Origin: Pueribacillus theae
GTDB taxonomy: Bacteria; Bacillota; Bacilli; Bacillales; UBA6769
Length of the DNA stretch: 45,899 nt
Direction of reading: 5' to 3'
Assembly (NCBI RefSeq): GCF_003097615.1
Contig: NZ_QCZG01000030.1
Location: 1 to 45,899, forward strand
The stretch's first letter is position 1; the number at the start of each line of letters is the position of its first letter. The notes beneath the pieces were generated by a model, which was not told the origin of the DNA, ran no database searches, and saw nothing but the letters and a program-made list of their open reading frames with translations. Both the position numbers and the translations under genes were made by a program. Below are positions 22,605 to 30,903 of this stretch, piece after piece.

Positions 22605-24404
22605 TTATTCCACCGTCACACTTTTGGCCAAGTTTCTTGGCTTATCAACATCACAACCGCGATGCAAAGCCGCATAATAGGCAATAAGTTGAAACGGTAT
22701 GATCGCTGCGAGCGGTGTAAGAAGCTTGTGCACCCTAGGAAACACGAAACGATCATCATTGCGATCGAGCCCTTCCATACTGATGATGCATGTGTTGGCG
22801 CCACGTGCTTCAACCTCTTTAACATTGCTGCGGATGCTTCCGTTCACATGTTCTTGTGAGGCTAACGCAATGACAGGAGTGTTTTTTTCAATAAGTGCGA
22901 TTGTCCCGTGTTTCAGTTCCCCGCCTGCGAATCCTTCCGCTTGAATGTAGGAAATTTCTTTCAGCTTTAAGGCTCCTTCAAGGCAAACCGCATAATCGAT
23001 ACCTCGGCCGATGAAAAAGCAGTTGCGAGAAATCGACAATATTCCCCGGGAAATTTCTTCAATTTTCTCTTTTTTGTCGATAACACTTTCCATCGCATTG
23101 GCAACAATGCTTAATTCTTGCACGGGGTCAAAGCCTATTTCAAACTGGTTCAAAGTTGCGACTTGAGCCGAAAGCAAGGCAAGGACAGCCATTTGCGCTG
23201 TGTATGCCTTTGTGGACGCAACAGCAATTTCGGGTCCGGCGTGTGTATGCAATGTATAATCCGCTTCACGCGAAAGGGTTGAGCCGGGCACATTTGTAAT
23301 TGTGATTGCTTTGTAACCAAGCTGTTTGATCTTGACAAGTACACCACGGCTGTCCGCTGTTTCTCCGCTTTGTGAAATAAAGATAAATAATGGTTTCTCA
23401 GAAAGCAGTGGCATATTGTATAGAAATTCACTTGCCACATGCACTTCAGTTGGCTTATGGGCAACATGCTCAAAAAGCTGTTTCCCGATTAAGCCAGCGT
23501 GGTAGCTTGTTCCACATGCAATAATATAAAGCCGATCGGCTTCAACAATCTCTTTTTGAATCGCTTGATCAAATTGAATCATTCCATCTTTGTCTTGATA
23601 ATGGGAAATGATCTGCCGGATGACAGCTGGCTGTTCTTCAATTTCCTTCAGCATATAATGTGGATACGTCCCTTTTTCTATATCATTTACATTAAATTCA
23701 ACAGTAAACGGATTTCGTTCGACAGTTTCCCCTGCCAAATTCTTTATGCTTACCTTGTTTTGTTTCACAAAAGCCATTTCTTCGTCCATGATCTCAATAA
23801 AGCGGTTTGTTTGTTCGAGCATCGCCATGGCATCGCTTGCGACAACGTTAAATCCCTCGCCAAGTCCGATAAGAAGCGGACTTTTGTTTTTCGCTACGTA
23901 CATCGTTCCATCGTCTTGGCTGTCAAGAAGGACAATTGCGTAAGATCCTTGCAATTTTTCTAACGTTGTACGGAAAGCCGCTTCAACCGTACAACCTTCA
24001 TTTACCGATTGTTCGATGAGTTGGACAATGACTTCCGTGTCTGTATCGCTTTTCAATTGGACATGTAAGAGTTTTCCTTTTAATTCCGCTGCATTTTCAA
24101 TGACTCCGTTATGCACAAGGGTAAACCGGCCGCTTTTACTTGAGTGTGGATGTGCATTCATACGGTTTGGTGCGCCATGCGTCGCCCAGCGCGTATGCCC
24201 GATTCCGGTTGTCCCTTCTATAGTTAGGTCAATATGTTCTCTTAGATTCGCAATTCGCCCTTTTTCTTTAAAAGTATGAATGCCTTGCTTGTTTAAGAGT
24301 GCAATTCCAGCGGAATCATAGCCGCGGTATTCAAGCTTTTCAAGCCCTTTTAATAAAATTTCCGTTGCATTGTTGATGCCGATGTATCCTACAATCCCAC
24401 ACAT
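22605..24404 (-). CDS. glmS: Glutamine-fructose-6-phosphate aminotransferase (isomerizing)
   Basis: Makes glucosamine-6-phosphate from fructose-6-phosphate and glutamine, the first step to UDP-GlcNAc for the cell wall. At 599 residues it has the normal length. The N-terminal class-II amidotransferase domain starts MCGIVGYIG with the catalytic Cys2 and carries RWATHGAPN and [12 protein letters not shown]. Two SIS isomerase domains follow ([30 protein letters not shown], the ASTKAYTAQ region, [16 protein letters not shown]), and the C-terminus is [15 protein letters not shown]24404 follows GGGAGGAATGACATAT; upstream in-frame ATGs belong to the ribozyme leader. Controlled by the glmS ribozyme in its 5' UTR. 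Follows glmM. Confidence 0.98.
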   Translation of the reverse strand: MCGIVGYIGINNATEILLKGLEKLEYRGYDSAGIALLNKQGIHTFKEKGRIANLREHIDLTIEGTTGIGHTRWATHGAPNRMNAHPHSSKSGRFTLVHNGVIENAAELKGKLLHVQLKSDTDTEVIVQLIEQSVNEGCTVEAAFRTTLEKLQGSYAIVLLDSQDDGTMYVAKNKSPLLIGLGEGFNVVASDAMAMLEQTNRFIEIMDEEMAFVKQNKVSIKNLAGETVERNPFTVEFNVNDIEKGTYPHYMLKEIEEQPAVIRQIISHYQDKDGMIQFDQAIQKEIVEADRLYIIACGTSYHAGLIGKQLFEHVAHKPTEVHVASEFLYNMPLLSEKPLFIFISQSGETADSRGVLVKIKQLGYKAITITNVPGSTLSREADYTLHTHAGPEIAVASTKAYTAQMAVLALLSAQVATLNQFEIGFDPVQELSIVANAMESVIDKKEKIEEISRGILSISRNCFFIGRGIDYAVCLEGALKLKEISYIQAEGFAGGELKHGTIALIEKNTPVIALASQEHVNGSIRSNVKEVEARGANTCIISMEGLDRNDDRFVFPRVHKLLTPLAAIIPFQLIAYYAALHRGCDVDKPRNLAKSVTVE

Positions 24405-24489
24405 ATATGTCATTCCTCCCGTTATCGGGGCGAGAAAGCGGGGCTGTTCTTGCCCCGAACGATCATTGATGTACATCATCCCAATCGTG

Positions 24490-24629
24490 ATTATGCTAAA
24501 AGTCGCCTTTTAGTTTTCACAAGTGGGGTAACAGCTGTGATGGGCAGCCGAGAGGCATCCGCCGACATTCGATGAACCTCTTCCTCGTCAACTATCCTTC
24601 TTTCTCGTACGAAAGATAGTCCAGGCGCT
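24490..24629 (-). ncRNA. glmS ribozyme: glmS glucosamine-6-phosphate-activated ribozyme
   Basis: The minus strand carries the conserved self-cleaving riboswitch: AGCGCCTGGACT (cleavage 5' of the G at 24628), then TTGACGAGGAAGAGGTTCAT, CGAATGTCGGCGGATGCC, CTCGGCTGCCCATCACAGC, GTTACCCCACTTGTGAAAAC and the last small hairpin CTAAAAGGCGACTTTTAG (about 24495-24512). Binding of GlcN6P triggers cleavage and mRNA decay, a feedback on glmS. All core segments are in order and the distance to ATG24404 is usual. Confidence 0.97.
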
Positions 24630-24676
24630 TCTTAATAAAATCGATTCCGACCACCTTTCTATTTTCGAATGTTCCA

Positions 24677-24706
24677 ATCATACAACACTCACGTAAAAAT
24701 CGTCAA
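24677..24706 (-). promoter_or_regulatory. glmS promoter
   Basis: TTGACG (plus 24701-24706) and TATGAT (plus 24677-24682) on the minus strand are 18 bp apart, directly after the glmM terminator. The start of transcription would lie about 40 bases before the ribozyme cleavage site. Confidence 0.7.
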
Positions 24707-24720
24707 TTCCTTTTTAGTCT

Positions 24721-24760
24721 AAAAAGGACTATACAAACACCGCTGTTTGTATAGTCCTTT
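24721..24760 (-). terminator. glmM terminator
   Basis: A perfect 17-bp stem AAAGGACTATACAAACA/TGTTTGTATAGTCCTTT (24723-24739, 24744-24760) with a 4-base loop. On the minus strand TTTTTAG follows. It lies ten bases after the glmM stop. Confidence 0.95.
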
Positions 24761-24770
24761 ATACTATGTA

Positions 24771-26129
24771 CTAATCATTATTATTGATTCCCATTTCGTT
24801 TTGTATGGCGGCTGCGATTTCTTGAACATAGCCTGTGCACAATTCTTCTGTTGGGGCTTCAACCATAATTCTAACCAGCGGCTCTGTTCCAGAGGGCCTG
24901 ACAAGAACACGCCCGTTTTTGCCCAGCTCTTGTTCTGTTTTTTCGATGACAGCTTTGATTTTTTCATTCTCCATGACGCTATTTTTATCAGTCACTTTAA
25001 CATTGACTAAGCTTTGCGGGAAGGCTTCTATCTCACTTGCAAGTTCTGAGAGAGGCTTCCCGGCCAATTTCATGATATTGACGAGCTGCAATGCAGAAAG
25101 CATGCCGTCTCCGGTTGTTATATAATCGAGGAAAATAATATGGCCGGATTGCTCGCCTCCTAAGCTGTATCCGCCGCTTCGCATTCGTTCCATCACATAC
25201 CGATCACCGACAGCTGTTTGTTCAGACTTGATTCCGTTCGCTTCAAGTGCTTTATAAAAGCCCAAGTTGCTCATTACAGTGGAGACGACCGTATCATTGT
25301 TCAAGCGACCTTGTTCTTTTAAAAATTTTGCGCAAATGAACATAATTTTATCGCCGTCGATGACATTGCCTTTTTCGTCAACCGCAATTAGGCGGTCGCC
25401 ATCCCCGTCAAAGGCGAGCCCAATATCAACATTTTTCTCTTTAACGACTGATACGAGAGCCTCTGGTTGAGTTGAGCCAACTTTATCATTGATGTTCAAC
25501 CCATTAGGGTTTGTACCAATTGTTACAATTTCTGCATCAAGATCAGCAAACAAGTATGGGGCAAGTGAAGAAGTTGCACCATGAGCACAATCAAGCGCGA
25601 TGGTAAGACCTGAAAAGTCTTCATCAACAGTTTGTTTCAAAAACTGCAAGTATTTTTGCCCGCCTTCAAAATAATCATTAACAACGCCAAGATCTGCTCC
25701 TATCGGGCGAGGAAGGTCGTCTGTTTCACGGCTTAGCAACGCTTCAATTTCTTCTTCTTGTTCATCCAAGAGTTTGAAGCCGTCTGAGCCGAAAAATTTA
25801 ATGCCATTGTCGCCAAACGGATTGTGTGATGCTGAAATCATGATCCCCGCTTGCGCGTTAAGCACTTTTGTTAAGTAGGCGACCCCCGGAGTAGAGATCA
25901 CACCGAGGCGCATGACTTCGACACCAATTGAAAGAAGCCCGGCAACGAGTGCGCCTTCTAACATATAACCGGAAATTCTTGTATCCCGGCCAATTAATAC
26001 CTTTGGTTTTGTTTCAATGTCCTTTGTTAAAATGTACCCGCCGTATCTTCCTAATTTAAATGCAAGTTCTGGGGTGAGTTCAGCATTTGCAACTCCTCGA
26101 ACACCATCCGTGCCAAAGTATTTCCCCAT
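24771..26129 (-). CDS. glmM: Phosphoglucosamine mutase
   Basis: Converts glucosamine-6-phosphate to glucosamine-1-phosphate; 452 residues, normal length. Alpha-D-phosphohexomutase motifs: [15 protein letters not shown] at the N-terminus, phospho-Ser loop [20 protein letters not shown], metal loop [13 protein letters not shown], sugar-binding [10 protein letters not shown], and phosphate-binding [23 protein letters not shown]26129 (nine bases after GGGAG) is chosen over ATG26135. Lies 32-38 bases after cdaR and before the independently transcribed glmS. In relatives GlmM also binds and inhibits the diadenylate cyclase CdaA; the shared operon fits. Confidence 0.98.
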   Translation of the reverse strand: MGKYFGTDGVRGVANAELTPELAFKLGRYGGYILTKDIETKPKVLIGRDTRISGYMLEGALVAGLLSIGVEVMRLGVISTPGVAYLTKVLNAQAGIMISASHNPFGDNGIKFFGSDGFKLLDEQEEEIEALLSRETDDLPRPIGADLGVVNDYFEGGQKYLQFLKQTVDEDFSGLTIALDCAHGATSSLAPYLFADLDAEIVTIGTNPNGLNINDKVGSTQPEALVSVVKEKNVDIGLAFDGDGDRLIAVDEKGNVIDGDKIMFICAKFLKEQGRLNNDTVVSTVMSNLGFYKALEANGIKSEQTAVGDRYVMERMRSGGYSLGGEQSGHIIFLDYITTGDGMLSALQLVNIMKLAGKPLSELASEIEAFPQSLVNVKVTDKNSVMENEKIKAVIEKTEQELGKNGRVLVRPSGTEPLVRIMVEAPTEELCTGYVQEIAAAIQNEMGINNND

Positions 26130-26166
26130 ATTCATTCACTCCCTTTTTCCAATTCGATTAACGATT

Positions 26167-27396
26167 TCACTTGATTTCGAAAGTCACTTCTTTTTCTTTC
26201 CAATCAATATTTTGAGGGCCGTTGATTTTTACCTTTACGGTATGTTTTCCTTCTCCTAAACCAGTGGCATCCACATAAGCGTTAATGTCGTCGGGAACAA
26301 TTTTTTCCAATATAGACGAAGCTCCGCTCATTTCAACATCAATTTTTCCGCCGCTTGGTTTTGTGAAGATAAGTTTTTGTCCATCACGAAGCCCGCTGAT
26401 TTGCAACGGTATATTTTTCACTGTTTTTGTTTCTCTTTTTCCAATTTCAATCGTAATTTCAACTTGTTCCGGCTCGGCCATTTTGATTCCTTTCGGCAGC
26501 GGGATATCAACGGTTAATGTTTGTTTGTCCTTTATCGGAAGCTTTGCCAAATTAATCGTGGCCTCGACGAAATCGACACTTTCTACTGCTTCAACAGAAC
26601 CATAGACCGTTACAGTGTCGGGATTCAATGTCATTGATTTAATACTGCTCTCTTTAGGCAGGCTATCGACTTTATTAATTTTGATCGGGACTGATTTATT
26701 AGGCCCCGTAATTGGAACCTCGACATCAATGACTGTCGGGTTAAGAGAAAGCCCTTCTATTTCATTATCATTATGATCATATACTTTTATCGGAATACTC
26801 TTTGTAAACGTTTCTTTCACATTTTTTAAATCGACATATCCTTTAACCGATCCGACGTTTTTCAGCTGTTCCTCGCTTCCATAAACGGATGCCATCGTTG
26901 GTGTCACGATTGCTTCATTTACACTATAGCCTTCAGGAAGCTTATCTTCATTTAAATATTCAATGTTAATTGGAAAATCGCTGCTCTTTTTTTCCTCAAT
27001 TGTTACCATAACGGTCGAAGGATTAATCGCAATGTCCAACCCATCCGATAAGCCGCGGTGATGAAGGCGGACTCTATGGGTTCCTACCCCTAAGTCTTTA
27101 AGATCAGCATATACCTCTAAGCTTTTTTCCATTTTAGCCATAAAGATTTGTGTTGTCGAACCTGAAAGAGTAATTTCTGCCGTTTCGGGAATTCCCGTAA
27201 CAACATATTTTTCTTCATCATAGTAGGCTTCCACCGGAACATTTTCGATTCTTTCTTCCCCGTCTTTTACTCTGGATCCTGTATCGTTCGCATTTGATTG
27301 CATATTTTTAGGTACTGCAACGATGGAATAAAGCATGAGCGCCAATATAAAGGAAACCAATATGACAAACCAGTTGCTTTTCAACAGTTTATCCAT
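26167..27396 (-). CDS. cdaR: CdaA regulatory protein (YbbR-domain protein)
   Basis: A membrane-anchored extracellular regulator of the c-di-AMP synthase CdaA. 409 residues: cytoplasmic MDKLLKSN, one membrane helix (about 9-29, WFVILVSFILALMLYSIVAV), then four YbbR repeats (about 50-130, 135-220, 225-305, 315-405), each about 80 residues of beta structure. Motifs such as ETAEITLSGSTTQIF and NPDTVTVYGSVEAVESVDF mark the repeat joints. ATG27396 has GAGGGGGAAAAGCA upstream and overlaps the end of cdaA by eight bases, indicating coupling. Confidence 0.95.
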   Translation of the reverse strand: MDKLLKSNWFVILVSFILALMLYSIVAVPKNMQSNANDTGSRVKDGEERIENVPVEAYYDEEKYVVTGIPETAEITLSGSTTQIFMAKMEKSLEVYADLKDLGVGTHRVRLHHRGLSDGLDIAINPSTVMVTIEEKKSSDFPINIEYLNEDKLPEGYSVNEAIVTPTMASVYGSEEQLKNVGSVKGYVDLKNVKETFTKSIPIKVYDHNDNEIEGLSLNPTVIDVEVPITGPNKSVPIKINKVDSLPKESSIKSMTLNPDTVTVYGSVEAVESVDFVEATINLAKLPIKDKQTLTVDIPLPKGIKMAEPEQVEITIEIGKRETKTVKNIPLQISGLRDGQKLIFTKPSGGKIDVEMSGASSILEKIVPDDINAYVDATGLGEGKHTVKVKINGPQNIDWKEKEVTFEIK

Positions 27397-28216
27397 TGCT
27401 TTTCCCCCTCCACTGCCAGCGCGATGAAGCTGTGTTATTTTTTAGAATCTCTTTATTTAATTGTTCCCTAAGATTTTCTTCATCTAAGTCTCTATAAATT
27501 TCGCCATTTTTAGCAAGTGAAATTTGGCCTGTTTCTTCAGATACGACAAGTGTTAAGCTGTCTGTTACTTCGCTAATTCCAATCGCCGCGCGGTGTCTTG
27601 TGCCAAGCTCCTTTGAAATAAAACGGCTTTCAGACAACGGCAAGTAACAAGCAGCGGCGAGTATGTTATTTTTATTTACAATGACCGCGCCATCATGCAA
27701 CGGTGTATTTGGTATGAAAATATTAATGAGAAGTTCAGATGTGATTTTTGCTTGAATGGGAATGCCTGTTTCTACATACTCATTCATTCCCGTTTCACGC
27801 TCAACTGAAATAAGGGCACCGATACGCCTTTTGCCCATATATGTAGAAGCTTTTACAAGTGCATCAATCGTTTCTTTATATTCCTCTTCTTCAGGGGAAG
27901 CATATCTTGTAAAAAACCGCCCTCTTCCCAACTGTTCAAGGGCACGCCTAAGTTCAGGCTGGAAAATAATGATAATCGCGAGAAAACCAAAATTGATCGC
28001 CTGCTCGACAAGCCATTGTAATGTACGAAGCTGGAAGGCGCTGCTTAAAAACCATACAGCGATGATTACTGATATTCCCTTCAGAAGCTGGATTGCCTTC
28101 GTACCACGGATAAGCATCGTTAATTTATAAATCACATACGTGACAAGTAAAATATCGATGATATCGCCTATATCTCCTATGAAGTTAAAGATGTCAAAGT
28201 CACTAAGAGGCCACAT
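27389..28216 (-). CDS. cdaA: Diadenylate cyclase CdaA
   Basis: The main membrane-bound c-di-AMP synthase of Firmicutes; 275 residues. Three membrane helices in the first 85 residues (around IIDILLVTYVIYKL, LLKGISVIIAVWFL, FGFLAIIIIF), a short coiled segment, then the DAC domain with PLHDGAVIV (DGA) and GTRHRAAIG (RHR), the catalytic signatures. Residual ends are normal. ATG28216 is chosen from the CTGGGGGATGTGCG site; frame-open codons upstream include the promoter. First gene of cdaA-cdaR-glmM. Confidence 0.97.
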   Translation of the reverse strand: MWPLSDFDIFNFIGDIGDIIDILLVTYVIYKLTMLIRGTKAIQLLKGISVIIAVWFLSSAFQLRTLQWLVEQAINFGFLAIIIIFQPELRRALEQLGRGRFFTRYASPEEEEYKETIDALVKASTYMGKRRIGALISVERETGMNEYVETGIPIQAKITSELLINIFIPNTPLHDGAVIVNKNNILAAACYLPLSESRFISKELGTRHRAAIGISEVTDSLTLVVSEETGQISLAKNGEIYRDLDEENLREQLNKEILKNNTASSRWQWRGKSNG

Positions 28217-28249
28217 CGCACATCCCCCAGATAATTCTAATCGCTTTCT

Positions 28250-28258
28250 ATTATACCA
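28250..28258 (-). promoter_or_regulatory. cdaA promoter, extended -10
   Basis: The minus strand has TGGTATAAT (extended -10, TATAAT at plus 28250-28255), 29 bases before ATG28216 counting from the box end. The -35 region (TGAAGA 17 bp upstream) is weak, as expected with an extended -10. Confidence 0.6.
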
Positions 28259-28325
28259 CAACGCCTACCTTCTTCACTTTATTCAATATATTATTTTTCC
28301 CAATAAAAATCATATATAAAAAAAG

Positions 28326-28361
28326 AAAGAAACCTTAAATGGCAAAATTTAAGGTTTCTTT
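28326..28361 (-). terminator. Terminator of the tRNA cluster
   Basis: AAAGAAACCTTAAAT/ATTTAAGGTTTCTTT is a perfect 15-bp stem with a 6-nt loop; TTTTTTT follows on the minus strand. It lies just behind tRNA-Gly and before the cdaA promoter. Confidence 0.9.
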
Positions 28362-28372
28362 GATATATTTGA

Positions 28373-28444
28373 AGCGGAAGACGGGATTCGAACCCGCGAC
28401 CCCCACCTTGGCAAGGTGGTATTCTACCGCTGAACTACTTCCGC
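28373..28444 (-). tRNA. tRNA-Gly (anticodon GCC)
   Basis: A 7-bp acceptor GCGGAAG/CTTCCGC, D-arm TTCAGCGGTAGAA, anticodon stem-loop ACCACCTTGCCAAGGTGGG and T-arm GCGGGTTCGAATCCCGT. The base after the acceptor is T and the next three are TCA, so CCA is not encoded. Last gene of the cluster. Confidence 0.97.
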
Positions 28445-28545
28445 AGTTTAGAGGTTGGATATGTAGTAAATCTTCGTGGCCATACTTAAGAGCCCTTCAT
28501 ATATCCCATGTCTAACTTCCAATTTCCCATTTCCAACTTCTAGTA

Positions 28546-28630
28546 TGGTGGAGGGGGGCGGATTCGAACCGCCGAACCCTAAGGGAGCGGATTTACAGTC
28601 CGCCGCGTTTAGCCACTTCGCTACCCCTCC
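28546..28630 (-). tRNA. tRNA-Tyr (anticodon GTA)
   Basis: A class II tRNA with a long variable arm (CGCTCCCTTAGGGTTCG region): acceptor GGAGGGG/CCCCTCC, anticodon loop CTGTAAA, T-arm GGCGGTTCGAATCCGCC, discriminator A and encoded CCA (plus TGG at 28546-28548). Confidence 0.97.
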
Positions 28631-28642
28631 GTTTCCAGTGAT

Positions 28643-28702
28643 CAGAAGTCAGAAGCCAGAAATCAGAATATATTTTTCTGGTCTCTGGCTTCCGTAATCT
28701 GA
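28643..28702. repeat. Inter-tRNA spacer palindrome, copy 1
   Basis: CAGAAGTCAGAAGCCAGAAA in the left arm pairs imperfectly with TCTGGTCTCTGGCTTC...ATCTGA in the right arm. A second copy lies at 29119-29210 between Val and Glu. The arms consist of near-direct AGAAGYCAGAA repeats. Confidence 0.65.
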
Positions 28703-28770
28703 ATACTACTAGCACTGCCATCTTAGCTTCCATAGATGTCTCTCAACGTAGATGCGCTAATAATAGATGA

Positions 28771-28843
<73 letters not shown>

Positions 28844-28956
28844 GAAGTAATAGAAGTAATATATGAAGAAATTTCTGTATCGTCGTCCCGATCTCAGAAA
28901 GAATATTGTGATTCGATCGGTACGCTGATGCCAATTCAATGAAGCTTATTTGTTCG

Positions 28957-28982
28957 TGCTCTACCAATTGAGCTAGAGCGGT
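28957..28982 (-). pseudogene. tRNA 5'-part remnant (D-arm only)
   Basis: Minus strand GCTCTAGCTCAATTGGTAGA followed by GCACG repeats the D-arm of the neighbouring tRNA-Thr over about 21 bases, but no anticodon stem or T-arm follows; unrelated sequence continues to 28850. A tRNA gene between Val and Thr seems to have lost its 3' two thirds. Confidence 0.6.
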
Positions 28983-29032
28983 GTAATCATAAACTGTTTC
29001 TAATATAACATTTGAAACGGCTTTATTCAATA

Positions 29033-29108
29033 TGGTGGAGGATGACGGGCTCGAACCGCCGACCCCCTGCTTGTAAGGCAGATGCTCTCCCAGCTGAGCT
29101 AATCCTCC
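29033..29108 (-). tRNA. tRNA-Val (anticodon TAC)
   Basis: Acceptor GGAGGAT/ATCCTCC, D-arm TAGCTCAGCTGGGAGAGCA, anticodon loop CTTACAA, T-arm CGGCGGTTCGAGCCCGT, discriminator A, and encoded CCA. Confidence 0.97.
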
Positions 29109-29118
29109 ATACCGGATG

Positions 29119-29210
29119 TCGGAAGTCAGAAGCCGGAGTTCAGATTTGTTCAAATTGGTATACCAATTTGTCCTATTCTGGCTTCTGGTCTCTGATTTCT
29201 GTAATCTGGA
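29119..29210. repeat. Inter-tRNA spacer palindrome, copy 2
   Basis: GGAAGTCAGAAGCCGGAGTT (left) and CTGGCTTCTGGTCTCTGATT (right) resemble copy 1 at 28643-28702. An additional inner palindrome CAAATTGGTATACCAATTTG lies at 29151-29170. Confidence 0.65.
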
Positions 29211-29211
29211 A

Positions 29212-29283
29212 TGACCCGTACGGGATTCGAACCCGTGTTACCGCCGTGAAAGGGCGGTGTCTTAACCACTTGACCAACGGGCC
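29212..29283 (-). tRNA. tRNA-Glu (anticodon TTC)
   Basis: Acceptor GGCCCGT/ACGGGTC, D-arm TGGTCAAGTGGTTAAGACA, anticodon loop CTTTCAC, T-arm ACGGGTTCGAATCCCGT and discriminator A; the following TTC/CAG shows no encoded CCA. First gene of the cluster. Confidence 0.97.
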
Positions 29284-29428
29284 ACTTTAATTGTTCTTTT
29301 TTTAAACTAACGTTTATAATTATATAAGCAACTTGTCTCTTTGTAAAGGGAGAGAGTAATTTTTTTATGTTCTAATTTCTTTTGCCAAAATGGCTTTAGA
29401 CGTTATAATGAATGATGAGGTGACTGCA

Positions 29429-29614
29429 TTGAGTTTAACGAAAAAAGAAATTGAACAAAGAATCGCTGAATTAAAGATGGAATATATTCGTTTGCAAAAT
29501 GATCTTGAGAAACTGGAATCTACTGGTCAACGAACCTCGATACAGGAAAACAAGCTAGGTGAAATTGAAAAAGAGCTACGCTCTTTAAGAGAACAGCTTG
29601 ATGATGATTTTTAA
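29429..29614 (+). CDS. SE1832-family small coiled-coil protein
   Basis: A 61-residue protein, nearly all charged helix: MSLTKKEIEQRIAELKMEYI, RLQNDLEKLESTGQRTSIQE, NKLGEIEKELRSLREQLDDD. This matches the small SE1832 family found beside tRNA or azl genes in Bacillales and staphylococci. It is probably a coiled-coil dimer in the cytoplasm; function unknown. TTG29429 has GAGGTG six bases upstream; the frame-open ATG29390 overlaps the -10 box (TATAAT at 29404) and cannot be used. Terminator at 29632-29654. Confidence 0.85.
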   Translation: MSLTKKEIEQRIAELKMEYIRLQNDLEKLESTGQRTSIQENKLGEIEKELRSLREQLDDDF

Positions 29615-29631
29615 ATCTACCTTATCAACCA

Positions 29632-29654
29632 ACGGTTCAAAACTTTTGAACCGT
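29632..29654 (+). terminator. Terminator of SE1832-family gene
   Basis: ACGGTTCAA/TTGAACCGT, 9-bp perfect stem with a 5-nt loop followed by GTTTTC. Confidence 0.85.
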
Positions 29655-29700
29655 GTTTTCATTATAACTATGGAGTTGCATTAGATTGGAGTGTAGGGGT

Positions 29701-30435
29701 GTGGAACAACAGGATACGCTTCATTTGAAGGCAAACACCTCATTCGATGATGATGGCTTTTGGCAAGGGGTAAAAGATTGTGTCCCCACACTGCTCGGAT
29801 ATTTAAGCATCGGCTTTGCTGCGGGGGTTGTGCAAAAGACAGCAGGTTTAAGCATTGTCGAAATCACATTAATGTGTTTGCTTCTCTATGCAGGTTCAGG
29901 GCAATTCATCGCCGCTGGAATGATCGCCGCAAGCAATCCAGTTTCTGCGATTGTTTTTACAATCTTCTTTATAAACTTGCGCCATCTGCTTCTTAGCGCG
30001 GCGGTTGCGCCTTATTTCCGTCATCTTCCTCCATGGAAGAACATGGTGAATGGCGCTCTATTGACAGATGAAACGTTTGGCGTGGCAATCAATCAGCTTC
30101 CAAACAAAAAAACAGCAAGCTTTAAATGGATGCTCGGGTTAAACATTACTGCCTATTTAAATTGGCTCGTTGCCAACTTGGCTGGTGCCTATTTTGGAAA
30201 ATGGATTCCCAACCCCGAATCGTTTGGGCTTGACTTTGCTTTGCCGGCGATGTTTATCGGTTTGTTAATCCTTCAAATGCTAAGCCATAAAAAATATGTT
30301 GTCGATATTGTCGTAGCACTCAGTGCGGCAGTGATTGTCATAGTTGTCAGCTTCAGTTTATCCGGAAGCACCGGGGTCATTATTGCAACGATTTTAGGCG
30401 CAACAATAGGCATGGTGATTGAAAAATGGAAGTAA
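29701..30435 (+). CDS. azlC: AzlC family branched-chain amino acid exporter, large subunit
   Basis: A 244-residue membrane protein with seven or eight helices. AzlC motifs: GVKDCVPTLLGYLSIGFAAG near the N-terminus, LLYAGSGQFIAAGMIAA (conserved AGSxQF) and FINLRHLLLSAAVAPYFRHL, then the LLTDETFGVA stretch. With AzlD it exports leucine/isoleucine/valine analogues (for example 4-azaleucine in B. subtilis). GTG29701 is nine bases behind GGAG; TTG29686 is possible. The stop overlaps azlD by 10 bases. Confidence 0.93.
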   Translation: MEQQDTLHLKANTSFDDDGFWQGVKDCVPTLLGYLSIGFAAGVVQKTAGLSIVEITLMCLLLYAGSGQFIAAGMIAASNPVSAIVFTIFFINLRHLLLSAAVAPYFRHLPPWKNMVNGALLTDETFGVAINQLPNKKTASFKWMLGLNITAYLNWLVANLAGAYFGKWIPNPESFGLDFALPAMFIGLLILQMLSHKKYVVDIVVALSAAVIVIVVSFSLSGSTGVIIATILGATIGMVIEKWK

Positions 30436-30752
30436 GGTATACAATATTATTAATTATCATAGGCTCAGCCATCGTTACATTGATTCCGAGAGTCCTTCCG
30501 CTTATGCTTCTTAGCCGGATTGAACTGCCAGAATGGACGATAAGCTGGCTAAAGAATATTCCTGTTGCCGTAATGGCAGCCCTTTTGGTCCAATCATTAT
30601 TGATGTCTGATAATCAAATTTCGTTAACTTCCAACAAGCTCGAACTTATCGCCGCCTTGCCGACTTTTCTCGTAGCCATTTTAACAAAAAGCCTGATTGG
30701 TACTGTGATTACAGGCGTTCTTTCCTTAATGGTTTTACGATTTGTATTTTAA
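30426..30752 (+). CDS. azlD: AzlD family branched-chain amino acid exporter, small subunit
   Basis: A 108-residue protein with four membrane helices. AzlD motifs: AIVTLIPRVLPLMLLSRIEL, PEWTISWLKNIPVAVMAALL and LPTFLVAILTKSLIGTVITG. It forms a heteromeric exporter with AzlC. Start ATG30426 lies inside the azlC end (GAAAAATGGAAGTAAGG), coupling translation. The operon closes with the terminator at 30755-30795. Confidence 0.93.
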   Translation: MEVRYTILLIIIGSAIVTLIPRVLPLMLLSRIELPEWTISWLKNIPVAVMAALLVQSLLMSDNQISLTSNKLELIAALPTFLVAILTKSLIGTVITGVLSLMVLRFVF

Positions 30753-30754
30753 AT

Positions 30755-30795
30755 AAGAAGGAGCGAATCGATTCACTCTCGGTTCGCTCCTTCTT
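30755..30795. terminator. Terminator between azlD and the convergent transporter gene
   Basis: AAGAAGGAGCGAA/TTCGCTCCTTCTT, a perfect 13-bp stem with 15-nt loop, A/T-rich on both sides, so usable from either strand. Confidence 0.85.
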
Positions 30796-30797
30796 TA

Positions 30798-30903
30798 TCC
30801 CGGTGCCACCGTCCGTAAGACCCCCTCTTCAAGATTTAGAGATTTCGAAAAAGTCTAAGCGGGAAATAACGGACGTTAACACCCCGATAAGTCTCGCTTT
30901 ATA
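30798..30903 (-). promoter_or_regulatory. T-box-like 3' segment on the minus strand (possible remnant)
   Basis: Downstream of the Na/Pi cotransporter gene the minus strand reads CGGACGGTGGCACCGGGATA directly before the strong terminator stem. GGTGGCACCG agrees with the T-box consensus GGTGGNACCGCG of tRNA-sensing leaders. A 7-bp inverted pair CGTCCGT/ACGGACG lies just upstream. But the segment is only 106 bases, its stem I would lie in coding sequence, and it points away from any regulated gene. It is best read as a remnant or chance match. Confidence 0.3.

Noticed and set aside
23499-23963. 154-codon frame opposite to glmS
   Set aside because: Antisense shadow of a conserved gene; no start signal of its own.
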